The notes below the pieces were generated by a model, which searched no databases, had not been told where the DNA came from, and saw only the letters and a program-made list of their open reading frames with translations. Made by a program: the position numbers and the translations under genes. From Clostridia bacterium (GTDB lineage: Bacteria > Bacillota > Clostridia > Oscillospirales > Acutalibacteraceae), in the NCBI GenBank assembly GCA_017502965.1, contig JAFVTZ010000088.1, positions 1-6,042 on the forward strand: 6,042 nt of DNA, read 5' to 3'. Shown here one piece after another: positions 1 to 6,042 of this stretch. Within the stretch, counting starts at the first letter, position 1. Each line of letters opens with the position of its first letter.

Positions 1-11
1 ACTGAACTACC

Positions 12-1496
12 CTACCTTTTTATTTTTAATATATTAAATTTTAATTGCAAAAGGAATATTATTCCTGATACAAGTAAAATTCCGAGAACGGATATTGCCG
101 CTATTGCCCACGGCGGAAAAGCAACCACTGTGGTCGTATAGGTTTTAATGGAGGTTGCTGTTTTTTCTTCGGCCTTTTCCTCCTCCAATTCTTCTGGTAC
201 TTCCGGTTCAACAAACTCTAAATTTCCGGAGAAAAAATCGTTATCAGAAGTGTTTACCGAAGGAGCCGAACTGATGGTGTCCTCTGTAATATTGGGATCT
301 TCCCCCAGACTCGGTGGCGTTTCTATAATCGGCTTTCCTGCAAGACTCCAATCAGCCTCAACACTTTTACCGCCGAAAAGTTTTTGTAACTCATAATAAA
401 GCGGTTTTGCTTCCAATATCTCTGTAGTATCTTTATCCCCGAATGAGGTAGTGAAAAGACCTAAATGCGCTTCGCTGTTATAAACTGTACCATTCTTTGT
501 ATTGGAGTGATTGGGCTGGTCCAAGAGTTCATAAACTATAATTCCCAACATCTTATCACCTAAAGGGGAATTGTACGCCCTGTTTATGAGGGTCATATAA
601 TATTCGGTCTGCTTATCATAATCCGCCTCTGCATTGGGCCAATAGTTGGACTCGCATATTATATATTCCTTATCGGGAAAATATGTAAGTAAGTCTTCGC
701 AAAGGCTAGCATTGTTACCGTAGGAACAATCAAAGGTTGGTCTGTCAAGCCAGATATTTCCCGTCAAAACATTTATATCTCCGTTTTCATACCAGTCAAG
801 ACCTACTACCTCAAAATTCACTCCGCTTTGCTGATAGTATTTAATCATACCTGTATGAAGCCAAGTGGTATTTATAACACGCTTTGCCTGAGGGTCAAAA
901 TCTGCCACCGCATCTGATAATGCCCTCATATATTCGGTAACTATCTTCATTTTAAGGGGATGATAATTCGAAATTTCTCTGCCGTATCCCGGAAGTCCCC
1001 CGTCAGGATGAAGATATCCTGAGGTTTCGTTTGAAAGTTGATAATACTTTATTCTCCCCTTATATCTTTTAACATAAACCGATGCATTCTGATAAATCGC
1101 ATCATATGTATAGTCCTCATCGGAAAACTGCAGTATCATCATTATGTCAAGACCGTATGCCTCGGCGGTTTCTACCCATTTATCAAGAAGAAGCAGGCTT
1201 TCAGTATCGGTACCGCTGGTGCCAAAGCGAACAAGAGATGCACCTGATTCAGCAGTAAGTTTCATATACTGCTCCACCCTGTCCTCACGGTAATTCGCAT
1301 GACCCGGATAGTGAACCACTACACCAAGCTGAAATTCCCTGTCAGGGTCAATCAGGGTTTCAGGCCATACCCCGTCATAAAAAGGAATACCCGAATCCGC
1401 CGCATTTACAGGCAGAGCGAAAACCGAAAGAATAACACAAACCGAACATACTAAACATATTATTCTTTTGATTGCCGTGTTACTTATTTGTTTCAT
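12..1496 (-). CDS. Secreted, membrane-anchored clan GH-A-like glycoside hydrolase
   Basis: A 494-residue exported protein, counted from the ATG at 1496. Another ATG two codons upstream (1502) is in frame but directly abuts the GAGGGG site, which is correctly spaced (6 bases) only for the 1496 start. Residues 1-32 form a Sec signal peptide with likely cleavage after VNA. The body (about 56-375) reads as a complete (beta/alpha)8 barrel: FQLGVVVHYPGH, GASLVRFGTSG, GLDIMMILQFSD, RIKYYQLSNET, AKRVINTTWLH, FEVVGLDWYENG, KEYIICESNYWP and GIIVYELLDQP look like strands 1-8. Asn156-Glu157 after strand 4 and Glu282 after strand 7 fit the acid/base and nucleophile of retaining clan GH-A enzymes. An acidic, Pro/Glu-rich linker (about 399-448) leads to one membrane helix (about 459-485) and a basic tail LKFNILKIKR. 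There is no LPXTG motif, so the helix itself is the anchor. I cannot assign a GH family; GH5, GH39 or GH53 relatives are possible. Substrate unknown, probably the glycan whose fragments the adjacent transporter imports. Confidence 0.8.
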   Translation of the reverse strand: MKQISNTAIKRIICLVCSVCVILSVFALPVNAADSGIPFYDGVWPETLIDPDREFQLGVVVHYPGHANYREDRVEQYMKLTAESGASLVRFGTSGTDTESLLLLDKWVETAEAYGLDIMMILQFSDEDYTYDAIYQNASVYVKRYKGRIKYYQLSNETSGYLHPDGGLPGYGREISNYHPLKMKIVTEYMRALSDAVADFDPQAKRVINTTWLHTGMIKYYQQSGVNFEVVGLDWYENGDINVLTGNIWLDRPTFDCSYGNNASLCEDLLTYFPDKEYIICESNYWPNAEADYDKQTEYYMTLINRAYNSPLGDKMLGIIVYELLDQPNHSNTKNGTVYNSEAHLGLFTTSFGDKDTTEILEAKPLYYELQKLFGGKSVEADWSLAGKPIIETPPSLGEDPNITEDTISSAPSVNTSDNDFFSGNLEFVEPEVPEELEEEKAEEKTATSIKTYTTTVVAFPPWAIAAISVLGILLVSGIIFLLQLKFNILKIKR

Positions 1497-1502
1497 TTGC
1501 AT

Positions 1503-1508
1503 CCCCTC
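1503..1508 (-). promoter_or_regulatory. Ribosome binding site of the membrane-anchored hydrolase
   Basis: The minus strand reads GAGGGG, directly after the TAA stop of the binding-protein gene (1511-1509). Spacing is 6 bases to the ATG at 1496 but zero to the ATG at 1502, so it favours the inner start and suggests coupling to the upstream gene. Confidence 0.65.
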
Positions 1509-3002
1509 TTACTTAGCCGACTTCATCTTTTTGAGAAGATCATTAAGGACTGCCTTTGAGCCGTTACTGTTATCTGCCAATAACTTTGAAACCTCTTGTC
1601 TGCCGTCAACACCCTGGAAAATAACTCGCAAGGTTCCGTTATCGAGATTTCCGCCCTGATCGGTAAAGAACGCATGAGGATTTATGGTAAGATTATCGGC
1701 GCAAAGTTTTACATTTGCTCCCGATTCATCATCTCTGAAATATCTTACATCCATTTCGTCAATATAGGCATCAACAGTATCCTCAGAAGCATACATAAAT
1801 GCCTGTATAAAAGCTCCTGCGGCACGCTTTCTGGCAGTTGAAAGATTAGCCGGAATCAAAAATGCTCTAGCATTATAGTTTACAGCAGTAAGATAACCGT
1901 TCTGTTTATCACCTCGTGGGAACGGAACAAAACCAAAATCATCGTCCATTGAGGCAATATCATCAGCATAAGCAAGATATCCCACCAAGAAAAGTGCTCT
2001 GCCTTCAACAAACATTTTTGCAGTTTCATCATCAGTATGATTTATATATGCACTCTTATCTGTAACATACATCTGCTTTGCCTGTGCTATAGAAGCCGCA
2101 ACACCTGCTGAATCGGCAGTATATGTAACCTCACCGTTATTATTTGTTATCAGGGTTGTGCGGTTATTGGCAAGTATCGGTTCGGTAGACTCCCAACTAA
2201 AACCGGCAACACTCATACCGTATCTTCCGGAAGTATCGGTAACGTTCTGAGACTTTGCAGCCAAAGCCATTTCTCTCATTTTTGAGATAGTCCATTTTTT
2301 GCTGCTAAGAAGACTATACGGATTTTCCAGTTTTAATTCGGAAATAATATTCTTATTGAAATAAACACCTACTGCACCATTAAGCAGGCTATCCTTAGGA
2401 GCAACTGCAAATACCTTATTGCCCACTTTAGTGTTAGTAACGAAGTTGCCTGCATTCATATAATCTTTTGAAAGGTCAATCCCTTTAATAGCATTCAGGT
2501 CTGCGAGAAGACCCTTAGCGGCAAATGTACTTGCCTGACTTATAGCAGTCATAATAACATCACAATACTGCTCTCCGGCAAGTAAAGCATTTGTTACCTT
2601 AGTGGTAAGTGCCTGAGCATCAGTAGATTTTTTGAGTTTTATCTTGCAGTTCAGTTCCTTCTCAAGTTTTTTAGTACGTTGGTTGATTGCCTTATAATAG
2701 CTTGATTCATTTGGATTAGCATCAATCAAAAAGGAATAATTCTCAGCAATAGCAACCGTTATAGTTGCACCGCTCAAATCAACCGAATACGGGTCCTTTA
2801 CTGCCACAGGCTTATCTACCGCCCCCTCTTCAGTATCGGTATCTGATACATCGGTACTCACATCTGACGAATCCGCCGTAGCAGAACTCTCTGTTCCGTC
2901 TTCTTCCAGAATATACTCTGATGTGACCGTCGTTGAGCTGCAACCGACCGCACCGGACAACAGTATAACTACTGAAAGAAAACATAAAAACAATTTTTTC
3001 AT
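1509..3002 (-). CDS. Extracellular solute-binding lipoprotein, family 1 (carbohydrate ABC importer)
   Basis: A 497-residue binding protein that should capture sugar outside the cell and deliver it to the two permeases encoded just upstream. Residues 1-20 form a lipoprotein signal peptide (MKKLFLCF, hydrophobic core, SGAVG) with Cys21 as the lipid-modified residue; Ala at -3 of the lipobox is slightly less usual than Leu. An acidic Ser/Thr/Asp-rich tether (about 22-70) links the lipid to the folded domain, which begins near DLSGATITVAI (75-85). Family features include GVYFNKNII (212-220), the motif FVEGRALFLVG (331-341) and FGFVPFPRGD (356-365), all typical of SBP_bac_1 proteins. The length suits one that binds oligosaccharides. 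An AGGAGG site 8 bases from the ATG is the strongest in the window and fits the high copy number binding proteins usually need. The gene lies after the permeases rather than before them, the reverse of the common order. Ligand unknown. Confidence 0.9.
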   Translation of the reverse strand: MKKLFLCFLSVVILLSGAVGCSSTTVTSEYILEEDGTESSATADSSDVSTDVSDTDTEEGAVDKPVAVKDPYSVDLSGATITVAIAENYSFLIDANPNESSYYKAINQRTKKLEKELNCKIKLKKSTDAQALTTKVTNALLAGEQYCDVIMTAISQASTFAAKGLLADLNAIKGIDLSKDYMNAGNFVTNTKVGNKVFAVAPKDSLLNGAVGVYFNKNIISELKLENPYSLLSSKKWTISKMREMALAAKSQNVTDTSGRYGMSVAGFSWESTEPILANNRTTLITNNNGEVTYTADSAGVAASIAQAKQMYVTDKSAYINHTDDETAKMFVEGRALFLVGYLAYADDIASMDDDFGFVPFPRGDKQNGYLTAVNYNARAFLIPANLSTARKRAAGAFIQAFMYASEDTVDAYIDEMDVRYFRDDESGANVKLCADNLTINPHAFFTDQGGNLDNGTLRVIFQGVDGRQEVSKLLADNSNGSKAVLNDLLKKMKSAK

Positions 3003-3010
3003 TTTAATTT

Positions 3011-3018
3011 CCTCCTTT
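3011..3018 (-). promoter_or_regulatory. Strong ribosome binding site of the solute-binding protein
   Basis: The minus strand reads AAAGGAGG followed by an A/T-rich 8-base spacer and ATG. It is a near-perfect match to the 16S rRNA tail and the best such site in the window, which would raise binding-protein output over the permeases. Confidence 0.8.
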
Positions 3019-3032
3019 GAATTTTTATATCA

Positions 3033-4001
3033 TTAGCCAACTATACCGCTGGCTTCAATACCTGAAATAATCCTTTTCTGTAAAAACAAATATAAAACTA
3101 TCAATGGAATCAGTCCCATAAGAGCCGCCGCATTTGCATATATAACATTTTCAAATTTTCCGTTTGCAGTAGACTCTATAAAACTTGATACTATATTTGA
3201 ATATGTGGGGGCACTTCCCAGCAAGGATTCTGTATAAAATGTATCGGTCCATTGCCAGGCAAAGCTAAGTGAAAATATCACGATAAGTCTTGAACGGGAC
3301 ATTGGCAACATTATTCTGAAAAAAGTTGCGAACGGACCTGCGCCGTCTACTTTAGCCGCTTGGGATAACTCCTCAGGTACACTCTTAAAATACTGGAACA
3401 TTATAAATACAAATACTCCCGCTCTGAAACTGAGACAAGTTGCCGAAAGAATCACCATCGGCCATATAGTATTGTTTATCTGAACAGGCGATCCTGTTAT
3501 TGCTTTGAATATTCCCAAAACATCAAAATACCTGAATTCTGAATACAACGAGCTTGAAATTGATGCCGAAGGAATGAGTAATGTAGCAACTACTGCTGCC
3601 ATTACAAGGAATTTCCCCGGAAAATTATACCTTGCAATTCCGTACCCAACGAAAGTACATGAAAATGTTGAAAGCACTGCAACAACTACCGCAAAAGGTA
3701 AAGTATATGTAAAAATACCTCTTATAAATATAAAATCATCTTTGGTTAATGTTGCAATATAATGGTCCAAGGTCCAGTTTTTAGGTATTATTCCTACAGT
3801 CGGATCAGTCCAATCCTCAAGTGCCATAAATGTTCCAAGAATTTTATAGACAAATGGATGTAAAACAACAAAAGCCAATCCCAACAGCAAGATAAACAAT
3901 ACCGTATTAATCAGTCCGACTCTAAGCCTTTTTGAATATAATGCTTTCTGACGCTCGGTAAGCTTTTTAGCAGGCAAAGGCATCATTTTTTCTTTTTTCA
4001 A
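3033..4001 (-). CDS. Carbohydrate ABC transporter permease, UgpE/LplC (MalG) type
   Basis: A 322-residue membrane subunit, partner of the UgpA-like permease just upstream. Hydrophobic segments lie near residues 29-48, 98-120, 131-150, 180-203, 238-250 and 286-306. Family marks are NWTLDHY (75-81), GIARYNFPGK (121-130), the EAA loop with QAAKVDGA at 214-221 and RIMLP at 229-233, and the typical C-terminus ending ISGIEASGIVG. The Glu of the EAA signature is replaced by Gln214, a mild variation. The start is a TTG: an in-frame TGA lies only three codons upstream (4010-4008), and AAAGGGAG ends 9 bases before the TTG. The next possible start, a double ATG five codons in, is too far from that site. 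The charged N-terminal tail of about 28 residues is cytoplasmic. The gene ends 30 bases before the binding-protein gene, so the transporter is a single transcriptional unit. Confidence 0.9.
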   Translation of the reverse strand: MKKEKMMPLPAKKLTERQKALYSKRLRVGLINTVLFILLLGLAFVVLHPFVYKILGTFMALEDWTDPTVGIIPKNWTLDHYIATLTKDDFIFIRGIFTYTLPFAVVVAVLSTFSCTFVGYGIARYNFPGKFLVMAAVVATLLIPSASISSSLYSEFRYFDVLGIFKAITGSPVQINNTIWPMVILSATCLSFRAGVFVFIMFQYFKSVPEELSQAAKVDGAGPFATFFRIMLPMSRSRLIVIFSLSFAWQWTDTFYTESLLGSAPTYSNIVSSFIESTANGKFENVIYANAAALMGLIPLIVLYLFLQKRIISGIEASGIVG

Positions 4002-4010
4002 AACCGTTCA

Positions 4011-4018
4011 CTCCCTTT
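4011..4018 (-). promoter_or_regulatory. Ribosome binding site that fixes the TTG start of the UgpE-like permease
   Basis: The minus strand reads AAAGGGAG, ending 9 bases before the TTG at 4001. An in-frame TGA at 4010-4008 lies between this site and the TTG, so no longer protein is possible. The ATG codons further in are too far from the site to be the main start. Confidence 0.75.
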
Positions 4019-4039
4019 CTTTGAGGACATAATAACTAG

Positions 4040-4969
4040 TCAAGCCCTGTTTTTAAGTTTCACGACAAAATATCCTAAAAGCACTGCGATTCCTATCATC
4101 ACAAGCACACAGGCAATATATATCCAAGAAAGCGCCGCTCCCACACCGAATCCTCTTACATCAGTAACCTGCTGAATATACTTTGGCAACCATCGGGTAC
4201 TGTCAGAAAGTTGTGCAATAACCGTATAAAACACATTTATTGCCATTACGGGTAGTACCATCGGGAAAGTTATTTTCCAGAAAACCTCCCAAGCAGTAGC
4301 TCCCTCAACCTGAGCCGCTTCATATACCGAGGGACTTATAGACTGCAAAGCAGCAAGCGAAATCAATATCTGAACACCCGACTGATTTACAATATTGGTT
4401 ATACTGTTCGCCATTGAACTGACAAAATCAATAATTTCCGTACTAAAATTCATTGACTGCAAAAAAGCAGTAATATTACCAACTATGTTTCCGTCCGAAC
4501 TGCTGTCAGAACCAAGCCCCGTATCAATCGCCGCAGAACTTAGTCCTGCCATAAGACTATTATTACTGTCAAGTTTGCTCAATACACCAACGCCTAGTAT
4601 GACAGGAATGAAAAATATTGCTCTGAACGCATTCCTTCCGGGTAGTTTTCTATTTAATATGACCGCTATAAAGAGTGAAAACAATGTTATTACGGGTGTT
4701 GATGCAACCATAGAGGAAAGCTCTGACCAAAGGCTTCTTACAAATCCCGAGTCTACCCTTAACGCATAGTAATAGTTTTCCCATTTGACAGGCACCTTTT
4801 CGTATCCGCTTTCATTTATAACTATCTCATTAAAACTGAATGAAAGCGAATTGATAAGCATAGGTAAAAATATAACCAAAAATCCAATAATGAAAGGAAC
4901 AGAAAATATTACACCAACCCATTGATTGTCGCGAGCGTTATAAAGTTTGTTTTTAAGTTTTTTATTCAT
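4040..4969 (-). CDS. Carbohydrate ABC transporter permease, UgpA/LplB (MalF) type
   Basis: A 309-residue integral membrane subunit of a sugar ABC importer. Hydrophobic segments lie near residues 18-40, 85-106, 115-131, 183-212, 236-256 and 279-303. The cytoplasmic EAA loop, which docks the ATPase, is clear: EAAQVEGA at 217-224 followed by ITFP at 233-236. The upstream RNAFRAIFFIPVILG (112-126) is the usual R-x3-F-x-P block of this family before the third helix. Between the third helix and the EAA region lies a polar stretch rich in Ser, Asp, Gly and Asn (about 131-180, including GSDSSSDGN) where relatives usually have a more hydrophobic link. By family topology it would face outside. The ATG start is supported by an AAGGA site 9 bases upstream. 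The gene is followed after 38 bases by its partner permease, so the two should form the heterodimeric channel. Substrate unknown, probably an oligosaccharide. Confidence 0.9.
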   Translation of the reverse strand: MNKKLKNKLYNARDNQWVGVIFSVPFIIGFLVIFLPMLINSLSFSFNEIVINESGYEKVPVKWENYYYALRVDSGFVRSLWSELSSMVASTPVITLFSLFIAVILNRKLPGRNAFRAIFFIPVILGVGVLSKLDSNNSLMAGLSSAAIDTGLGSDSSSDGNIVGNITAFLQSMNFSTEIIDFVSSMANSITNIVNQSGVQILISLAALQSISPSVYEAAQVEGATAWEVFWKITFPMVLPVMAINVFYTVIAQLSDSTRWLPKYIQQVTDVRGFGVGAALSWIYIACVLVMIGIAVLLGYFVVKLKNRA

Positions 4970-4978
4970 AAACGCTCA

Positions 4979-4985
4979 TCCTTTC
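4979..4985 (-). promoter_or_regulatory. Ribosome binding site of the UgpA-like permease
   Basis: The minus strand reads GAAAGGA, with 9 bases to the ATG at 4969. It overlaps the TGA stop (4986-4984) of the DUF5696-like gene, so ribosomes ending there sit on the next start site. This suggests translational coupling of the two genes. Confidence 0.75.
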
Positions 4986-6042
4986 AATCGCTTACAGTAA
5001 TATACTTTTTCGATTCAACCGTTATTCCGTCAGAGAAATAGTCGTCGTTTCCTGTATTCACATAAATCTCCACGCCGTTATCATAAACCGTCTTTGTGAC
5101 ATTATCACTTAAATATTCATACGAAATCATTTCTGCTCCTTCACAGCAACTAAGCGCCTCTGAAACAAAAGTGAATTCTTGTATAATATTTTCTTCTATT
5201 CTTTCATAATCGATAGAATAATACTCTGTATATTTTGTAGATTTCAACTGTTCTATATTACCTGCTGCCACAAGATAATAAGGCGATGTGCCTGTAGCGA
5301 TGCATTTAAGTAAGGTTATTTGTTTATCTTCATCAAGATTTATAGCCGAACTGTGGTATACAGTATTTCCAGAGCAAACCAACTGTATAAACGGAACCGA
5401 TTTACTTTCCCCTGCAAATCCTGAATTTGATAGCGGAATTTCATTTGCAACCGATGCCAATTTCAGTGCATAAGCATTTGTGCCAGTAAGCGCTATTTTA
5501 GTTTCTTTAGAATATTTACTCAGTAAATCAACCAGTTCAAATTTAGTTTGAGTGCGAGTGTATACATTGTCGGTATTAAAATCAGATGCTAATACATTTC
5601 CCGTTGTACTGAGAGAAACACCATTCAAACCATATCTTTTTATATCCGAAAAAACCCCATCAAAAAACTCTGAATACTTTTTAGGCGATATTAAAGGCGA
5701 GATATCATCATAAATCCCGATTTCAGGATCAAATCTTCCTCTTCCTGCGTATTTTTTATCAAGTCTTACCGCCGAATCCGAATTGACAGAGAAACCATCG
5801 AATGAGGTATCTTTACTTACAAAAAACATATCAATTTCAGGAAAAAGGTCAATATCTTTAGTTGCGCACTGCTCTTTAAGTTCTGCAAAATCACTTTTGC
5901 CTCCCAATACATCCGAAAACCTGATGCAGTTTGCCGCTTTTGTATCAAGACCGCCCTCCTGCCAACCTTTAAGGAATAAATTAATCCCGACTTCCCTTTC
6001 TATAAGTTTTCTTAATTCACTGACTATTTTTCTAGATTGAGC
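4984..6042 (-). CDS. DUF5696-like protein, probable glycosidase fold (5' end outside window)
   Basis: This is the C-terminal 352 residues of a larger protein. The frame is open to the window edge, so the real start lies beyond base 6042; a TTG at 5907 is internal. Numbering from the first visible residue, the fragment begins like the middle of a (beta/alpha)8 barrel: GWQEGG (26-31), then LGGKSDFAELKEQC (46-59) leading into a DIDLFPEIDMFFV strand. A strand GLNGVSLSTTGN (138-149) follows, then VPFIQLVCSG and the segment YHSSAINL (216-236), and a beta-rich tail (VYDNGVEIYVNTG, about 319-331). From memory of the family, these blocks match DUF5696 proteins, which sit beside sugar ABC transporters in Paenibacillus and Clostridia. 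The barrel-plus-beta-tail layout suggests a carbohydrate-active enzyme, but that is inference and no catalytic residue is assigned. No membrane segment is visible in this part. The stop codon is next to the ribosome binding site of the following permease, 14 bases before its start. Family call fairly confident; function unknown. Confidence 0.75.
   Translation of the reverse strand, partial: AQSRKIVSELRKLIEREVGINLFLKGWQEGGLDTKAANCIRFSDVLGGKSDFAELKEQCATKDIDLFPEIDMFFVSKDTSFDGFSVNSDSAVRLDKKYAGRGRFDPEIGIYDDISPLISPKKYSEFFDGVFSDIKRYGLNGVSLSTTGNVLASDFNTDNVYTRTQTKFELVDLLSKYSKETKIALTGTNAYALKLASVANEIPLSNSGFAGESKSVPFIQLVCSGNTVYHSSAINLDEDKQITLLKCIATGTSPYYLVAAGNIEQLKSTKYTEYYSIDYERIEENIIQEFTFVSEALSCCEGAEMISYEYLSDNVTKTVYDNGVEIYVNTGNDDYFSDGITVESKKYITVSD

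Larger units (their letters stand above)
12..6042 (-). other. Predicted glycan-uptake operon (both ends outside the window)
   Basis: Five co-directional genes are separated by gaps of 14, 38, 30 and 12 bases, with no hairpin-plus-T-run terminator in any gap and no divergent gene. The order is DUF5696-like protein, two permeases, binding protein, membrane-anchored hydrolase. There is no ATPase and no regulator in the visible part. The promoter must lie upstream of base 6042. Only 11 bases follow the last stop codon, so the downstream end cannot be judged. Confidence 0.8.

Noticed and set aside
30..120. Sortase-type C-terminus on the hydrolase
   Set aside because: A hydrophobic helix and basic tail are present, but no LPXTG-like motif precedes the helix.
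148..396. 82-codon plus-strand open frame
   Set aside because: It is the antisense of the acidic linker of the hydrolase; its Ser-rich sequence is the complement of Glu-rich codons.
3003..3032. Possible internal promoter or terminator between the UgpE-like permease and the binding protein
   Set aside because: The 30 bases hold only the ribosome binding site and A/T-rich sequence; there is no inverted repeat and no convincing -35/-10 pair.
4002..4039. Possible terminator in the largest intergenic gap
   Set aside because: No stem-loop can be drawn and there is no T-run; the gap mainly carries the ribosome binding site of the next gene.
4395..4769. 124-codon plus-strand open frame
   Set aside because: It lies wholly antisense to the UgpA-like permease, resembles no family I recognise, and its hydrophobic runs mirror the membrane helices of the real gene.
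4984..5907. DUF5696-like gene starting at the TTG at 5907
   Set aside because: The frame stays open upstream to the window edge with family-like sequence (GWQEGG block), and no ribosome binding site precedes this TTG.
5783..6040. 85-codon plus-strand open frame near the window edge
   Set aside because: It is antisense to the DUF5696-like gene and shows no motif or ribosome binding site.

Overview
The window is a stretch of a low-G+C Gram-positive genome, most likely an anaerobic Firmicute of the Clostridia type. The grounds are A+T-rich coding sequence, strong AGGAGG-type ribosome binding sites, a lipoprotein-type substrate-binding protein and a LplB/LplC-like carbohydrate ABC permease pair. 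The species cannot be named from the sequence.

Everything coding lies on the minus strand, so transcription runs from high to low coordinates. In that order the genes are: (1) the C-terminal 352 residues of a DUF5696-like, probably glycosidase-fold protein, cut by the window edge (6042-4984); (2) a UgpA/LplB-type sugar permease (4969-4040); (3) a UgpE/LplC-type sugar permease that starts at TTG (4001-3033); (4) a large lipoprotein family 1 solute-binding protein (3002-1509); (5) a secreted (beta/alpha)8-barrel protein with a clan GH-A-like catalytic pair, an acidic linker and a C-terminal membrane anchor (1496-12). Gaps between genes are 12-38 bases. Each downstream gene has its own Shine-Dalgarno, and two of these touch the preceding stop codon. 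No promoter, terminator or regulator is visible, so both ends of the operon lie outside the window.

Inferred working model: the membrane-anchored barrel enzyme cuts or trims a glycan at the cell surface, the lipoprotein captures the released oligosaccharide, and the two permeases import it. The DUF5696 protein would act on the same glycan, either at the surface or after uptake. No ATP-binding subunit is encoded here, so import probably relies on a shared MsmX/MsmK-type ATPase encoded elsewhere. The substrate cannot be read from the sequence. The most interesting points are the pairing of two poorly characterised glycosidase-like proteins with one transporter, and the sorting-signal-free C-terminal membrane anchor on the barrel enzyme. 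There are no RNA genes, mobile elements, CRISPR arrays or obvious repeats.
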